Notes: generated by a model not told the origin, from the sequence alone. Shown: positions 16,939 through 26,000, numbered from the stretch's first letter. The stretch: DNA of 43,551 bases from Bacillota bacterium (GCA_029555925.1 JAKPQU010000322.1:1-43551); one strand, 5' to 3'. Program-made: numbers and translations.

Positions 16939-18735
16939 ATGAAGCCAGATAAGAATGTTGACAAAGATTTACAGACTATCCTTCTTATATCTCTTGGATA
17001 CAGTTATGGTGTAACCTTCGATAAAAGTTCATGTTATGTTCAGTTAGGGCTGCTTTATCTTGGCACGGTGCTGAAACATAGAGGTTATAAAGTAAGGCTC
17101 TTGTACAGTGATTATCCCGATGTTGACGAAATAATCGAACAAATAAAATCCCGTCATGTTGCCATCGTCGGATTTTATACCACTACGGAAAATATATATC
17201 GTTCCCTTAAATGTGCCCATATGCTGAAAGAGCATTTCCCCGATTTAATCATTATGATGGGCGGGCCCCATGCGAGTGTTATGGATAAACACATACTGGA
17301 AACATATAAACATATTGATGTTATAGCAAGAGGAGAGGGGGAGAATACTGTAATTCAACTGGCAGAATATTATCTTGAAGGAAAAAACTCTCTCGACCAT
17401 ATAAAAGGCATAAGTTATAGAAAAAATAATGAATTTTGTCGGAACAGTGACAGTCCTTTTATAGATTCTCTGGATAATATTCCTGTCCCAGACAGAGATT
17501 TGCTGGAAGAACCTTTAAGGAGTTTTGATATTATGTTTCCCAGGATAATAACAGGCAGAGGGTGTCCCTTTAAATGCACCTTCTGCTATGAAGGTTTTCT
17601 GGGAAGTTCCTACAGGATGAGAAGCGCCGAACATGTCCTTGAGGAAGTAAAATATCTTCATAAAAGAGGCGATATAAGTTATTTGAGATTTCTCGATGAT
17701 ACCTTTACTGTGAATCCTCAGAGAACTATGAAGATCTGCAAAGGTCTTAGAGAAATGTCGGAAGAGGGCACAAAATTCGTATGGTTTGCAGAAGGGAGAG
17801 TCGATGTTCTCTCAAGATATCCCAGGCTTCTTTATGCAATGAGCCTTGCCGGACTTGCAGTGCTTCAGATTGGTGTTGAATGTGCAGAACAGCAGGTTTT
17901 GGATATGTACCAAAAAAATATAACTCTCGAAGAGATTGAAGAAGTGGTCAGAATGTGTGCTTCTGCATTGATACCTTCCGTATCCATAAATTTTATCATA
18001 GGAGGCCCTCTTGAAAGCAGGCAACTTTACAGAAAAAATTTGGATTTTGTAAGAAAACTTATGAAACTGGCGCCGGGGAGATTGAATATAACCTCCACCC
18101 TTCTTGTACCTTTCCCGGGAACAAAGATTATGAAAGAGCCTGAAAAATTCGGTCTTAATATTACAGATAACGAATGTATAACCGGTATGACTAACGATAC
18201 ATGTTTCTGTGAAAATGAATCTTTAAACTGCTGTGAAATAACGGGTATAAAAAGGGATTTTGACAGGGAAGTATGGAAAATAATGGCAGAATTGTCGAGA
18301 GATGTCCCCTATGATATGATTTCTCAGAATTTTTCTCTCAAATCAAGCGGTATAGAAACACCATGGGCAGCTCTTTTTTCAGATGATACGGGCGTAAGGA
18401 GATTTTATAATCTCAAACTTCATAAGATAAACCTGTCTTTCAGTGAAGTGAAAGAAGATGAGCTTTTAAATTATTACCCTTCAAGAACCTATCCCTTATT
18501 CTATAATGAGGATAACAGAATTGTTTTACATAAGGTTTACGGCAAAGAAATTCTTGATGATACAGGAAGCAGACTCTATGAACTTTCTTCCGGTAAAAGA
18601 ACTTTTAGAGAAATTCTTTATATAGCAGAAGAGAAAATTTTTACATATAGAAATTCTTCTTCAGTTTGCGAAGAAGTTAAAAAATTTTATAGACTTATGG
18701 AAAAATTCTGTGCAGTTATATTTCTAAAGATCTAG
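16939..18735 (+). CDS. B12-binding radical SAM protein with PqqD-like C-terminus (second of pair)
   Basis: The product has 598 residues from ATG 16939. A GTG at 16903 is possible, but it sits in the repeat block, and the ATG gives the same length and N-terminus as the upstream paralogue. Domains repeat those of the first copy: cobalamin-binding fold (QLGLLYLGTVLK, MMGGPHAS), radical SAM cluster Cys209, Cys213, Cys216 in GCPFKCTFCYEG, and the C-terminal ILDDTGSRLYELSSGKRT segment resembling PqqD. All key residues are kept in both, so neither copy is decaying. They may act in sequence on one substrate or on alternative substrates. It ends 9 bp from the convergent minus gene. Confidence 0.88.
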   Translation: MKPDKNVDKDLQTILLISLGYSYGVTFDKSSCYVQLGLLYLGTVLKHRGYKVRLLYSDYPDVDEIIEQIKSRHVAIVGFYTTTENIYRSLKCAHMLKEHFPDLIIMMGGPHASVMDKHILETYKHIDVIARGEGENTVIQLAEYYLEGKNSLDHIKGISYRKNNEFCRNSDSPFIDSLDNIPVPDRDLLEEPLRSFDIMFPRIITGRGCPFKCTFCYEGFLGSSYRMRSAEHVLEEVKYLHKRGDISYLRFLDDTFTVNPQRTMKICKGLREMSEEGTKFVWFAEGRVDVLSRYPRLLYAMSLAGLAVLQIGVECAEQQVLDMYQKNITLEEIEEVVRMCASALIPSVSINFIIGGPLESRQLYRKNLDFVRKLMKLAPGRLNITSTLLVPFPGTKIMKEPEKFGLNITDNECITGMTNDTCFCENESLNCCEITGIKRDFDREVWKIMAELSRDVPYDMISQNFSLKSSGIETPWAALFSDDTGVRRFYNLKLHKINLSFSEVKEDELLNYYPSRTYPLFYNEDNRIVLHKVYGKEILDDTGSRLYELSSGKRTFREILYIAEEKIFTYRNSSSVCEEVKKFYRLMEKFCAVIFLKI

Positions 18736-18744
18736 AAAAGTGAT

Positions 18745-19212
18745 TTAATACCATCTCCGAAGATGGTCGTAAATCTCAGACGATTTATCAGGGAAATTAT
18801 ACCCTTTTTTTAATAATTCCTGATGTTTTTTCGCAGTTCTCATTTCTAATTCTCTTTCTCTCATTGAGCTATAAGCATGTACATCAGATTTTTCTCTGTA
18901 CTCTGAAAGTATATATTCGAAAAGTATCAATCTGCCTCTATGTAATACGGACGGTTCAAGTGTTTCAGGTTCTATTGCCAAGAGTCTTTCCTGAAAATTC
19001 CGTTTTTCTTCATCGGACATTCTGTAATCACGTAATATCTCACAGGGGATTTCATAAATATTTTCCGCATCGAATACAAATATTTTATCTGAAGAATTTA
19101 TTGACTCCTCTTCCGTGTAATCTCTTATAAATTCTGCCGGCACTATATATAAATCACCGGAATTGCTTGAGAGAATATAATTTTTTCCGGACAGCTCTTC
19201 CATAATATTCAT
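18745..19212 (-). CDS. Hypothetical protein with duplicated IVPAEFIRDY-like motif
   Basis: The product has 155 residues, is charged and soluble, and matches no recognised family. The N-terminal half holds two copies of a short beta unit, DLYIVPAEFIRDY (about 20-32) and NIYEIPCEILRDY (about 51-63), suggesting a small internally duplicated domain. The C-terminal half is rich in Glu, Arg and Lys and probably helical. GGGAGA is 8 nt before the ATG. It is the last gene of a minus-strand series (lipoprotein, mnmA, NTF2-like, this gene), although a hairpin at 19241-19272 separates it from the NTF2-like gene. The predicted protein looks intact. Confidence 0.6.
   Translation of the reverse strand: MNIMEELSGKNYILSSNSGDLYIVPAEFIRDYTEEESINSSDKIFVFDAENIYEIPCEILRDYRMSDEEKRNFQERLLAIEPETLEPSVLHRGRLILFEYILSEYREKSDVHAYSSMRERELEMRTAKKHQELLKKGYNFPDKSSEIYDHLRRWY
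18750..18767. terminator. Hairpin in convergent gene ends
   Basis: ACCATCT and AGATGGT form a perfect 7-bp stem around a CCGA loop, inside the last codons of the minus-strand gene and 15 nt past the plus-strand radical SAM stop. It may terminate the plus transcript; there is no strong T-run. Confidence 0.45.
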
Positions 19213-19240
19213 ATTGAAAAATCTCCCATTGTACAGATAT

Positions 19241-19272
19241 AAAGAAATGGCAAGTTACCTCACCATTTCTTT
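19241..19272. terminator. Hairpin between NTF2-like and hypothetical genes
   Basis: AAAGAAATGG (19241-19250) pairs perfectly with CCATTTCTTT (19263-19272) around a 12-nt loop, 7 nt beyond the NTF2-like stop. On the minus transcript the stem ends in UUUCUUU, consistent with termination or attenuation before the last gene. Confidence 0.6.
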
Positions 19273-19278
19273 ATGCTT

Positions 19279-19695
19279 TTATTCTTCTTTAACCTGAATA
19301 TCATCTATTTTCCATTTGCCTTTTTCATAAATCATATAGACTTTACCCCTGTAATAGGCTCTGTGGAGAGAACCTTTCGAATTATAATCTTCCGAGTAGA
19401 TTCTGACCTTTACGACTGCTTCGTAACCGTCATTACTTATAACATGTCTGTCTGTCAGTTCTATAGTATAATTACTTTCCCAGTTGTCATAAAACCACCC
19501 GTAAGAATGGTTTGATCTCCATCTGTTACTTCTCAGAGCATAGGCAGCTTTAAAATCCCTTCCGGATATGGCCTGATAGTGCCTGTCCAGTACTGCCATT
19601 ATGTCATAATCTTCATCTCCTCCGTATGAGATAGATACTGTTAATATAAAGAAACCAAATAACAGAAGAACGTATAACAGAGAAATTTTTTTCAT
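19279..19695 (-). CDS. Exported NTF2-like domain protein
   Basis: The product has 138 residues from ATG 19695, chosen because GGGAGG lies 7 nt upstream; a longer reading from 19719 would include that ribosome site. Residues 1-26 are a signal peptide (MKKISLLYVLLLFGFFILTV, cut near SYGG). The rest resembles a SnoaL/DUF4440-type NTF2-like fold: an opening helix AVLDRHYQAISGRDFKAAYA, a W-rich segment, then strands ending in GKWKIDDIQV. Such domains are small exported binding modules or immunity and accessory proteins; the ligand is unknown. It sits 38 nt downstream of mnmA on the same strand, probably by operon convenience. Confidence 0.7.
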   Translation of the reverse strand: MKKISLLYVLLLFGFFILTVSISYGGDEDYDIMAVLDRHYQAISGRDFKAAYALRSNRWRSNHSYGWFYDNWESNYTIELTDRHVISNDGYEAVVKVRIYSEDYNSKGSLHRAYYRGKVYMIYEKGKWKIDDIQVKEE

Positions 19696-19733
19696 CCAAT
19701 CACCTCCCTTATATAACAATATTTCTATAAATT

Positions 19734-20831
19734 TTAAGAAAAATCCTTCTCTTTTTCTATAATACCTCCTCCGACTACGGAATTTCCTTCATACAGGACA
19801 AAAGATTGTCCGGCACATACCGCCCAGACAGGTTCGGGAAAATTTACTTTATATCTTCCTTCACCCCTTTCTTTTAACTGACATGACTCGAGTTTCCCTC
19901 TGTATCTTATCCTTCCTTTTAGTAAAGCCTTTTCATCCGGCATATATATAAAATTTGCCCGGGAAAAAACAAGTTCTTTACTGTAAAGTTCTTCTCTTGC
20001 GCCGAGTGTTATTTCATTTTTAAGCGTATCTATGGAAGTAACATAAAGTCGTTCTTTATGGGACACGGCGAGCCCTCTCCTCTGTCCTATCGTATAAAAT
20101 GGGAAGCCTTTATGTTTTCCTATTATTTCTCCTGAAGAATTCAGAAAATTTCCCTCTGAAATCTTTACTCCTCTGGACTGTAAGAATCCTCTGTAATCAT
20201 TGTCAGGAATAAAGCATATTTCCTGGCTTTCCGGTTTTTCGGAGATCTTAATATTATAACTGGCCAGTTTTTCTCTTACTTCTTCTTTTGTCATTTCTCC
20301 CAGGGGGAATAAGGTTTTGGATAGTTGTTCCTGTGTCAGGGTCCAGAGATAATAGGATTGATCCTTATCTTTATCAAGGCCGCATTTAAGGAGAAATCTT
20401 TTTTTCTCTTCCGAATAAGAGACCGTGGCATAATGGCCTGTTGCTATGAAATCTGCACCGAAGGAAATGACTTTTTTAAGCAAAAAATTCCATTTTATGG
20501 CACTGTTACATACAACACAGGGATTGGGAGTAAGTCCTGTTTTGTAACCATTTACAAAATAATCTATTACATCTTTCTGAAAAGCCTCTGAACCATCTAT
20601 TACCAGATGGGAAACTCCAAGGTCCGAACATATGGATTTTGCGTCTTTAATTGCTTCAAGGGAACAGCAGGATTTCGGAGAATATGGAGTTTCTCCGTAA
20701 CAGAATAGTTTTAATGTTACGCCGAATACGTCATAACCTTCTTCTTTTAATTTTATGAGAGCATAGGAACTATCCACTCCTCCACTCATGGCGACGGCTA
20801 CGGTTTGTTTCATGTTAATGAAGTTCTTCAT
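19734..20831 (-). CDS. mnmA: tRNA-specific 2-thiouridylase MnmA
   Basis: The product has 365 residues, the usual family length. The enzyme activates U34 of Lys, Glu and Gln tRNAs with ATP and inserts sulfur, giving the s2U part of mnm5s2U. The PP-loop AMSGGVDSSYAL is near residue 15. The nucleophile is the second Cys of NPCVVCNSAIKW, the persulfide-carrying Cys is in SQEICFIPD, and the tRNA-binding GHYATV, KDQSYYLW and FYTIGQRRGL blocks are all present. The start may be ATG 20831 or ATG 20813 (MKQTVAVAMSGG); neither has a strong ribosome site, though AAGGGC from the upstream hairpin is about 10 nt before the first. The sulfur carriers and MnmE/G are not in this window. Confidence 0.97.
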   Translation of the reverse strand: MKNFINMKQTVAVAMSGGVDSSYALIKLKEEGYDVFGVTLKLFCYGETPYSPKSCCSLEAIKDAKSICSDLGVSHLVIDGSEAFQKDVIDYFVNGYKTGLTPNPCVVCNSAIKWNFLLKKVISFGADFIATGHYATVSYSEEKKRFLLKCGLDKDKDQSYYLWTLTQEQLSKTLFPLGEMTKEEVREKLASYNIKISEKPESQEICFIPDNDYRGFLQSRGVKISEGNFLNSSGEIIGKHKGFPFYTIGQRRGLAVSHKERLYVTSIDTLKNEITLGAREELYSKELVFSRANFIYMPDEKALLKGRIRYRGKLESCQLKERGEGRYKVNFPEPVWAVCAGQSFVLYEGNSVVGGGIIEKEKDFS

Positions 20832-20841
20832 TGACAGATAA

Positions 20842-20863
20842 AGCCCTTCCGAAGAAGGGCTTA
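20842..20863 (-). terminator. UUCG-loop hairpin between lipoprotein gene and mnmA
   Basis: On the minus strand AAGCCCTTC and GAAGGGCTT enclose a TTCG tetraloop, a very stable RNA turn. It lies just after the IPT lipoprotein stop and 11 nt before the mnmA start. It may be a terminator or attenuator, and its 3' arm is the only SD-like purine run before mnmA. Confidence 0.6.
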
Positions 20864-20882
20864 TTTGTAAAAGATTATTTAC

Positions 20883-22232
20883 TTATATCGGGATTGTAGC
20901 TACATAAGGATCACTCTGCTGACCTTCCAATGTTGTTACCACTACGGTATATGTTCCGACTCCGGGGTGTGTGACACTTATTGTATTCATCCCCCAGGTT
21001 ATTACTGTCACGGGGATACCGTTAAATGTTACTGTACCTCCAGGAGGAAAACCAAAATTCATTCCATTAATAAGTACTTCCGAGCCTCCAGGCGCTACAT
21101 TATTTATAACAGGTTTTGGAGGGGTGGGAGTGCTGGTCGGAGTAGATGTCGGCGTAGGAGTAGATGTAGGGCCACCCGGTGTTACAGTGGGAGTGGGAGT
21201 AAGTGTAGGGCCACCAGGTGTTACAGTGGGAGTAAGTGTAGGGCCACCCGGTGTTACAGTGGGAGTAAGTGTAGGGCCACCCGGTGTTATAGTAGGTGTA
21301 GGCGGAATATCTGTCGGGATTGGAGTCGGTATGACCTGCAAAAGAACAATATTAACCTCTGTCTGTCCTCCTGCAGATACTGTCGCACTGGCAGAGCCTT
21401 CATGTTTAGTTGTTTCATCTTTTGCTTTTACTGTTACAGATGTGGCAGGTATGGAAGAAATGGAGTAATGACCGGTGTTATCTGTTCTGGTATAAAGATT
21501 AGAGCCTTCAACGCTGACATATGCATTTACAACAGGGTTATTATTGTATGTTACTGTACCATAAATGGTACCTGTCCCTTCTGCTACAGTAACAGGCACT
21601 TCTGCAAAACTGCCTCCGCTTGTTGCTTTTACAGAACCGGAACCTGCCTTTTTTGCCGTAAAGATGCCATTTGAATCTATAGTACCTATATCGCCATTTA
21701 CAGACCATGTGACAGAAGGTATAACTATAGTTCCTTCATTGCCTGTGCCATAGGCACTGAACTGGAATGTTCCTCCTATGCCGAATGAAGAGAGCAATTT
21801 TTCAGGTGTAATTTTTAAATCTTTGAACTGTGCCGGATTTGCGTTCGGATCTGCTACAGGTACATCCTGGATGATAGAAATATAGGACGGATGTTCTACT
21901 GTAAGTGTGTTGATTCCTACGGGGAGACCTGTAATATAAAAGCTCCCGTCTGATTTTGTGGTGACTGATGTGCCTGCAATGGTTACAGTAGCATTGGAAC
22001 AGGCTCCGTAACCTGCCGGAGGATTATTGGTATATAACATTATCATACCGGGATTTTTCCCTGTCTGGGAGCTTTCTATTTTCCCGTCTCCTAAAAATGG
22101 AATAAAAACAAAACCTCCCTGGGAACCGAAGACTGATGAAATAAGTGCTACTAAAGCACCGCATCCATAGAAGGTGAATAAGATTGAAGAGATGAACAGT
22201 AAGATTACAGAAGGCAGAAGATACTTTTTCAG
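20883..22232 (-). CDS. IPT-domain lipoprotein with Pro/Thr minisatellite linker
   Basis: The product has 449 residues if it starts at CTG 22232. The first in-frame ATG (22046) would remove the signal and the conserved N-terminus. From the CTG it reads LKKYLLPSVILLFISSILF, then a YGC lipobox and CGALVALISSVFG, matching the paralogue at 2569-4077, which starts with TTG at the same place. GGGAGGAA lies 5 nt before the CTG. Domains: carboxypeptidase-regulatory-like sandwich, Big_2-like segment, a second sandwich, a Thr/Pro/Gly linker with an 11-residue tandem unit, and one C-terminal IPT domain where the paralogue has two. It is probably anchored to a membrane lipid and exposed; the role is unknown. 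Confidence 0.82.
   Translation of the reverse strand: MKKYLLPSVILLFISSILFTFYGCGALVALISSVFGSQGGFVFIPFLGDGKIESSQTGKNPGMIMLYTNNPPAGYGACSNATVTIAGTSVTTKSDGSFYITGLPVGINTLTVEHPSYISIIQDVPVADPNANPAQFKDLKITPEKLLSSFGIGGTFQFSAYGTGNEGTIVIPSVTWSVNGDIGTIDSNGIFTAKKAGSGSVKATSGGSFAEVPVTVAEGTGTIYGTVTYNNNPVVNAYVSVEGSNLYTRTDNTGHYSISSIPATSVTVKAKDETTKHEGSASATVSAGGQTEVNIVLLQVIPTPIPTDIPPTPTITPGGPTLTPTVTPGGPTLTPTVTPGGPTLTPTPTVTPGGPTSTPTPTSTPTSTPTPPKPVINNVAPGGSEVLINGMNFGFPPGGTVTFNGIPVTVITWGMNTISVTHPGVGTYTVVVTTLEGQQSDPYVATIPI
21168..21305. repeat. 33-bp coding minisatellite
   Basis: Units starting AGGGCCACC occur at 21168, 21207, 21240 and 21273. The period is 33 bp, except that the first carries an extra 6 bp. They encode repeats of TLTPTVTPGGP. 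The near identity suggests recent expansion by slippage and possible length variation between strains. Confidence 0.85.
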
Positions 22233-22444
22233 AAAAATTCCTCCCTTGTTATTTTTTTATAGCCCGTCCGGAAAGTCGTCAAATGCCTTCCGGCGGACAG
22301 GCACTTATATGATTCTGAATAAAAGATTCTTTATATAGTTTTTAATTCCTTTATTTTTTTAATAAAAGTGAATAATAAAGAAAATGTATCAATACATTCT
22401 CTTTATAGGTAGGAATGAAAATTTATTAATTGTCTCTTTCCTCG

Positions 22445-22472
22445 CGTCACGTGTTACGCGTTACGCGTCACG
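22445..22472. repeat. Heptad array, four units
   Basis: The units are CGTCACG, TGTTACG, CGTTACG and CGTCACG, flanked by CTCG and ACGAG so that the ends can also pair. Confidence 0.75.
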
Positions 22473-22541
22473 ACGAGTTAAATTTTTAACCTATATATAA
22501 GCAGGATATTTTGGAGGTATAAAAGAAATTTAGGAATGGTG

Positions 22542-22585
22542 GTCGTTCTAATCCTTCCCAATTGATTGGGGAGATACAGAACGAC
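22542..22585. other. Nested hairpin, possible IS200-type left-end structure
   Basis: GTCGTTCT (22542-22549) pairs with AGAACGAC (22578-22585), and inside it CCCAAT pairs with ATTGGG. It lies about 90 nt before a decayed IS200/IS605-type tnpA. These elements carry subterminal hairpins recognised by TnpA, so this could be the left end. A structured leader RNA is the alternative. Confidence 0.4.
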
Positions 22586-22631
22586 AGGGGGTGGGTTCTA
22601 TCAGCTACATTAATGTTATAAGCTGTATTTA

Positions 22632-22661
22632 TTGACTATACTTGATTTTTTTTGCTATACT
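22632..22661 (+). promoter_or_regulatory. Promoter-like pair before tnpA remnant
   Basis: TTGACT (22632-22637) and TATACT (22656-22661) are separated by 18 nt and lie 16 nt before the remnant's ATG. The spacing and hexamers fit a sigma-70-type promoter, but there is almost no room for a ribosome site. Confidence 0.45.
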
Positions 22662-22677
22662 ATATACATGAATAAAG

Positions 22678-22920
22678 ATAATTTAAAACACTGCCGAACA
22701 TGCGTTTATAATTGTAACTACCATATAGTATTTTCGACTAAACCGTAAAAAAGTTCTTACGAGAGAAGTTGAAGAATATTTAAAAGATGTAATAATGGAA
22801 ATAGCAAAAGAAAAAGGTTTTGAAGTATCAGCAATGGAAGCAGGAGAAGAAGATCTTATACATATATTTGTTTCAGGTCATCCGAAAATAAGTCCCTCTT
22901 ATATGGTAACTATACTTTCG
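22678..22920 (+). pseudogene. IS200/IS605-family TnpA (Y1 HUH transposase) remnant
   Basis: The start reads MNKDNLKHCRTCVYNCNYHI then VFSTK, the standard opening of small Y1 transposases (YHLVWVTKYRRKVL). A two-base loss at the KYRKK codons then gives a stop. In the shifted frame it continues RKKVLTREVEEYLKDVIMEI and GEEDLIHIFVSGHPKISPSY. The HUH motif, normally DHVHLLV, is DLIHIFV and has lost one His. The reading ends where a 104-bp inverted-repeat element begins (22910). The catalytic Tyr region is absent, so the gene is certainly dead. No accessory TnpB was seen. Confidence 0.85.
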
Positions 22921-23013
22921 CACTTTTTTATAAAACCTTTGATTTTATTGACTTCAGTTGAAATATAAAACTTAATAAATTCAAGGCTTTTTCTGAAATC
23001 TGCGAAAGTATAG
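22910..23013. repeat. 104-bp element with perfect 13-bp terminal inverted repeats
   Basis: CTATACTTTCGCA (22910-22922) and TGCGAAAGTATAG (23001-23013) are exact inverses flanking 78 AT-rich bases with no ORF. The form is that of a MITE. It starts where the transposase remnant loses similarity, so it probably inserted there, and it ends 58 nt before the kinase gene. Confidence 0.7.
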
Positions 23014-23071
23014 AGGATTATTGACCTGTTGTTTATGATTCTTCTCTTTTTGATGAGAGTTTATAGTAATA

Positions 23072-26000
23072 ATGCAAGAAAATTATTTTGATTATTTAAT
23101 AGAAGAAGTATCGGTTTTTTCTCCCGGCAGAACCATTGATTCCATTAAACGTCATTTCAGGGGTTATCCTTTTGATGAAAAATCGAAAGCAATCATATCG
23201 AAGGTTGCAGAAAAAAGACAGATTACAGAAGATAATAAACTGAAACTGGAAGAATTAAAAGAAAAACAGAAGAAAATTTCTGTAGTAAAAGAATTTAAAA
23301 CAGGTCCACTTTCACAGGAGTTCCTGAAAAATACATTTACAAGACCTGTTTTCATGCTATCTTCGCTGATTGTTTTTTTTCTGTCTTTTATTCTGTTAAC
23401 AGGTTCTATCAGTCCCCTGAGCTTCCTGTTTTTTCTGCTGAACTCTTCTGCCAGTTTGATTACGGGTATATATATGTCAGGACGTAAGTCCCGTACAACC
23501 TATGTCATTCTTTCTTTTATTACTTTCCTGATAAGCTTTATACTTTCATTTTATATGTTGCCTCATAATAATTACTGGAGAGCACAGTTTGTTTCCTGTA
23601 TCATTCCTTTTCTTTTATTTCCTCTTTCTTCTTTACTGGCAAAAAGTATCGTTGAAGTCATAAAAATCATTCTGAAAATATTACATAGAATGGAAATGAC
23701 GGCAAAAAAGAAGAGAAATCTTAAAAAGAGCAAGGAGTTGAAGGAAAAAAGAAAGGAAATAGAAAAAAAGGTTCAAATAATAGACAGGGAAATCAGAGAG
23801 ATTCATAATAAATTAACCGATAAGCAGATGGATTTTCTGAAAGACCTGGCCAGAGCGCATCAGCATATATTTTTCCCGTTCAGTGAAACAGAAACAGAAT
23901 ATGACCTGCTTCATGGCAATCTTATGATAGCCATAGGAGACTACAGGAAAGGCCTGGATTTAATAAAAAAACATCTTTCCGGCGCCATAGAAAAATTTCC
24001 TGCCTTTTATTTCTGGCATGGTGTAATGGAAACAGAAGAAGGTTTCTTTGATAAAGCTTCTTTATCTTTTAACAGGTGTATAAGTTTGATCCCTCAATCA
24101 GCGGATCCCTATCTGAGCCTGAGCTTTGTCTGTATGAAAAATAAAAGTCTCGATCTTCTTGAAGGTATGATGAAAACAGAACCGCTCTTTTCCCTTGATA
24201 ATCCGGAGAAGTTTTTTCTGAAAGGATTGCTTCTGTTTTTACAGGAGAACCCGGATAGAGCGGAACTGGAACTGCAGAAATCCCTTTCCCTGAACCACAA
24301 CAACAATACAGTAAAGATAATTTTACTCTTTCTTTATCTCAAAACAAAACAGTACAAGAAACTAGTCTCCCTGATAAAAACCTTTAAAGATAACTATATT
24401 CTCTGTGAAATGTTTCTGGGCGTGGCAGAATATAATCAGAAAAATTATAAACATGCCTTAAATCATTTTAATAATATTCTTCGCCACGATGATGAACATA
24501 TTGAAGCCCTGTGTTTCCGTGAACTTTCTAAAGCACATATCAAAACCTGGTCTGTTTTTAAAGAAAAAAATATGGCCCAGAAGTTTATTTCACGGTTATC
24601 AGGTGATATAGAACATTATTCTATAGTTTGTTATACTATAGGTAAATTATATCATCTGGAAGGTTATAATAAAGAAGCTCTGGCATATCTGGAAAAAGCA
24701 TATAACATAGAACCGGATCATACTCTCATACTGGGAGATCTGGCCAGATTCTATTTAAATTCACCTTCTGAAAACCTTCTGGCTATAGAAGTACTCTTAA
24801 AGGCCATACCTTTGCTTGAAGGAAAAAAGAGAATTTTAAAGAGACTTCTTACGTTCCTTCTTCTTCAATCTGACATACCGGACTCTATAATAAAACTCCT
24901 GGAAGAACAGTATTTTAAGAATATAAATTATGAACCTCTCCTTGTGCAGTTACTTGCAAAATACCATCTGAAGAGAAATACTATGAGTGAGAAGGCCACA
25001 GAAATATATTTAAAAGCGATAGAAATTAACTGTATCGATGAAAAAGCGAAAAGTTCTGCAGTCAGGCTTATTGCATGGAATGATGCGGAAACAGGTAAGC
25101 CTGAAGAGGCAAGAACAGGCCTTTATAAAAATCTGCTTGCCCAGTACCCTGATGATGAAAGAATAATGTTTTTAAACTCTTCCATAATTTCTAAAGATCA
25201 GAATATGGTTGAAGAAAACCCGGAACTCTTTAAAAATATGCTTCAAAAAAAATACACATCTTCTAGATTCTGGGATATATTTGATTTAAACAGGGATTCT
25301 CTACTTATTTCTGTTGTAACATATTTTTACCGCCATAAAATTTATAATGATGACAGTATGGTTTTAATACAGGAGTCTTTTGACAGGTTCCCGCGAGACA
25401 GACATGTATTGCTTGCTTTCGGAGAAGCGAGTGAACGCCTGGGGGCTACAGGTGAAAAATCTCTGAGAGCCTATAAATCGATCTATAGAGAAGAGCCTGA
25501 TAATATAGAAAACCTTGTTGCTCTGGGGAGAGCTTATCTGGCATGTAATGAAATTCATGCAGATACTATAAATGTTCTGGAACAGATATTTACAAAAGGT
25601 CTTTTCTGGGATGAAGCAATTAAAGTAATGACTGATTATTATCTTAAAAAAATGGCAGACGGTAATCTGGTAAAAAATATTATAGTTCTTTCCGTATGGG
25701 GCCATTATACAAAAATAGTTCCGAAAGATTATAAGGTCAGGTTTTATATAGCAGAAGAATTCTTTGCTCAGAAAGAATATATCCATGCCTGTGAGGAGTA
25801 TGAAGAGGTTGTATCTGCCTGTCCTTCTCACAGAGACGCAATGTTTCGTCTCGGAGAATGTTATATTGAAATGGGAAAAATAGAAAAATCCCTGGAAATA
25901 TTCAAAAAAATATTGAATATAAAAAGAGATGACATTCCCGTCCTGGAAAAACTCGGCGCTCTCTGTCTCGATGTCTGTAAAAACGATGGAGAAGCTATCG

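Larger units (their letters stand above)
22233..22677. other. 445-bp leader region upstream of the lipoprotein gene
   Basis: It contains an imperfect GC-rich hairpin (GCCCGTCCGGAAAG at 22262 against CTTCCGGCGGACAGGC ending 22302), a heptad array (22445-22472), a strong nested hairpin (22542-22585) and a promoter-like pair before the transposase remnant. No protein-coding gene was seen. Confidence 0.5.

Noticed and set aside
20967..21674. 235- and 165-residue open frames antisense to the second lipoprotein
   Set aside because: They mirror the 33-bp minisatellite and the Thr/Val-rich coding sequence; the real gene has a signal peptide and recognised domains on the minus strand.
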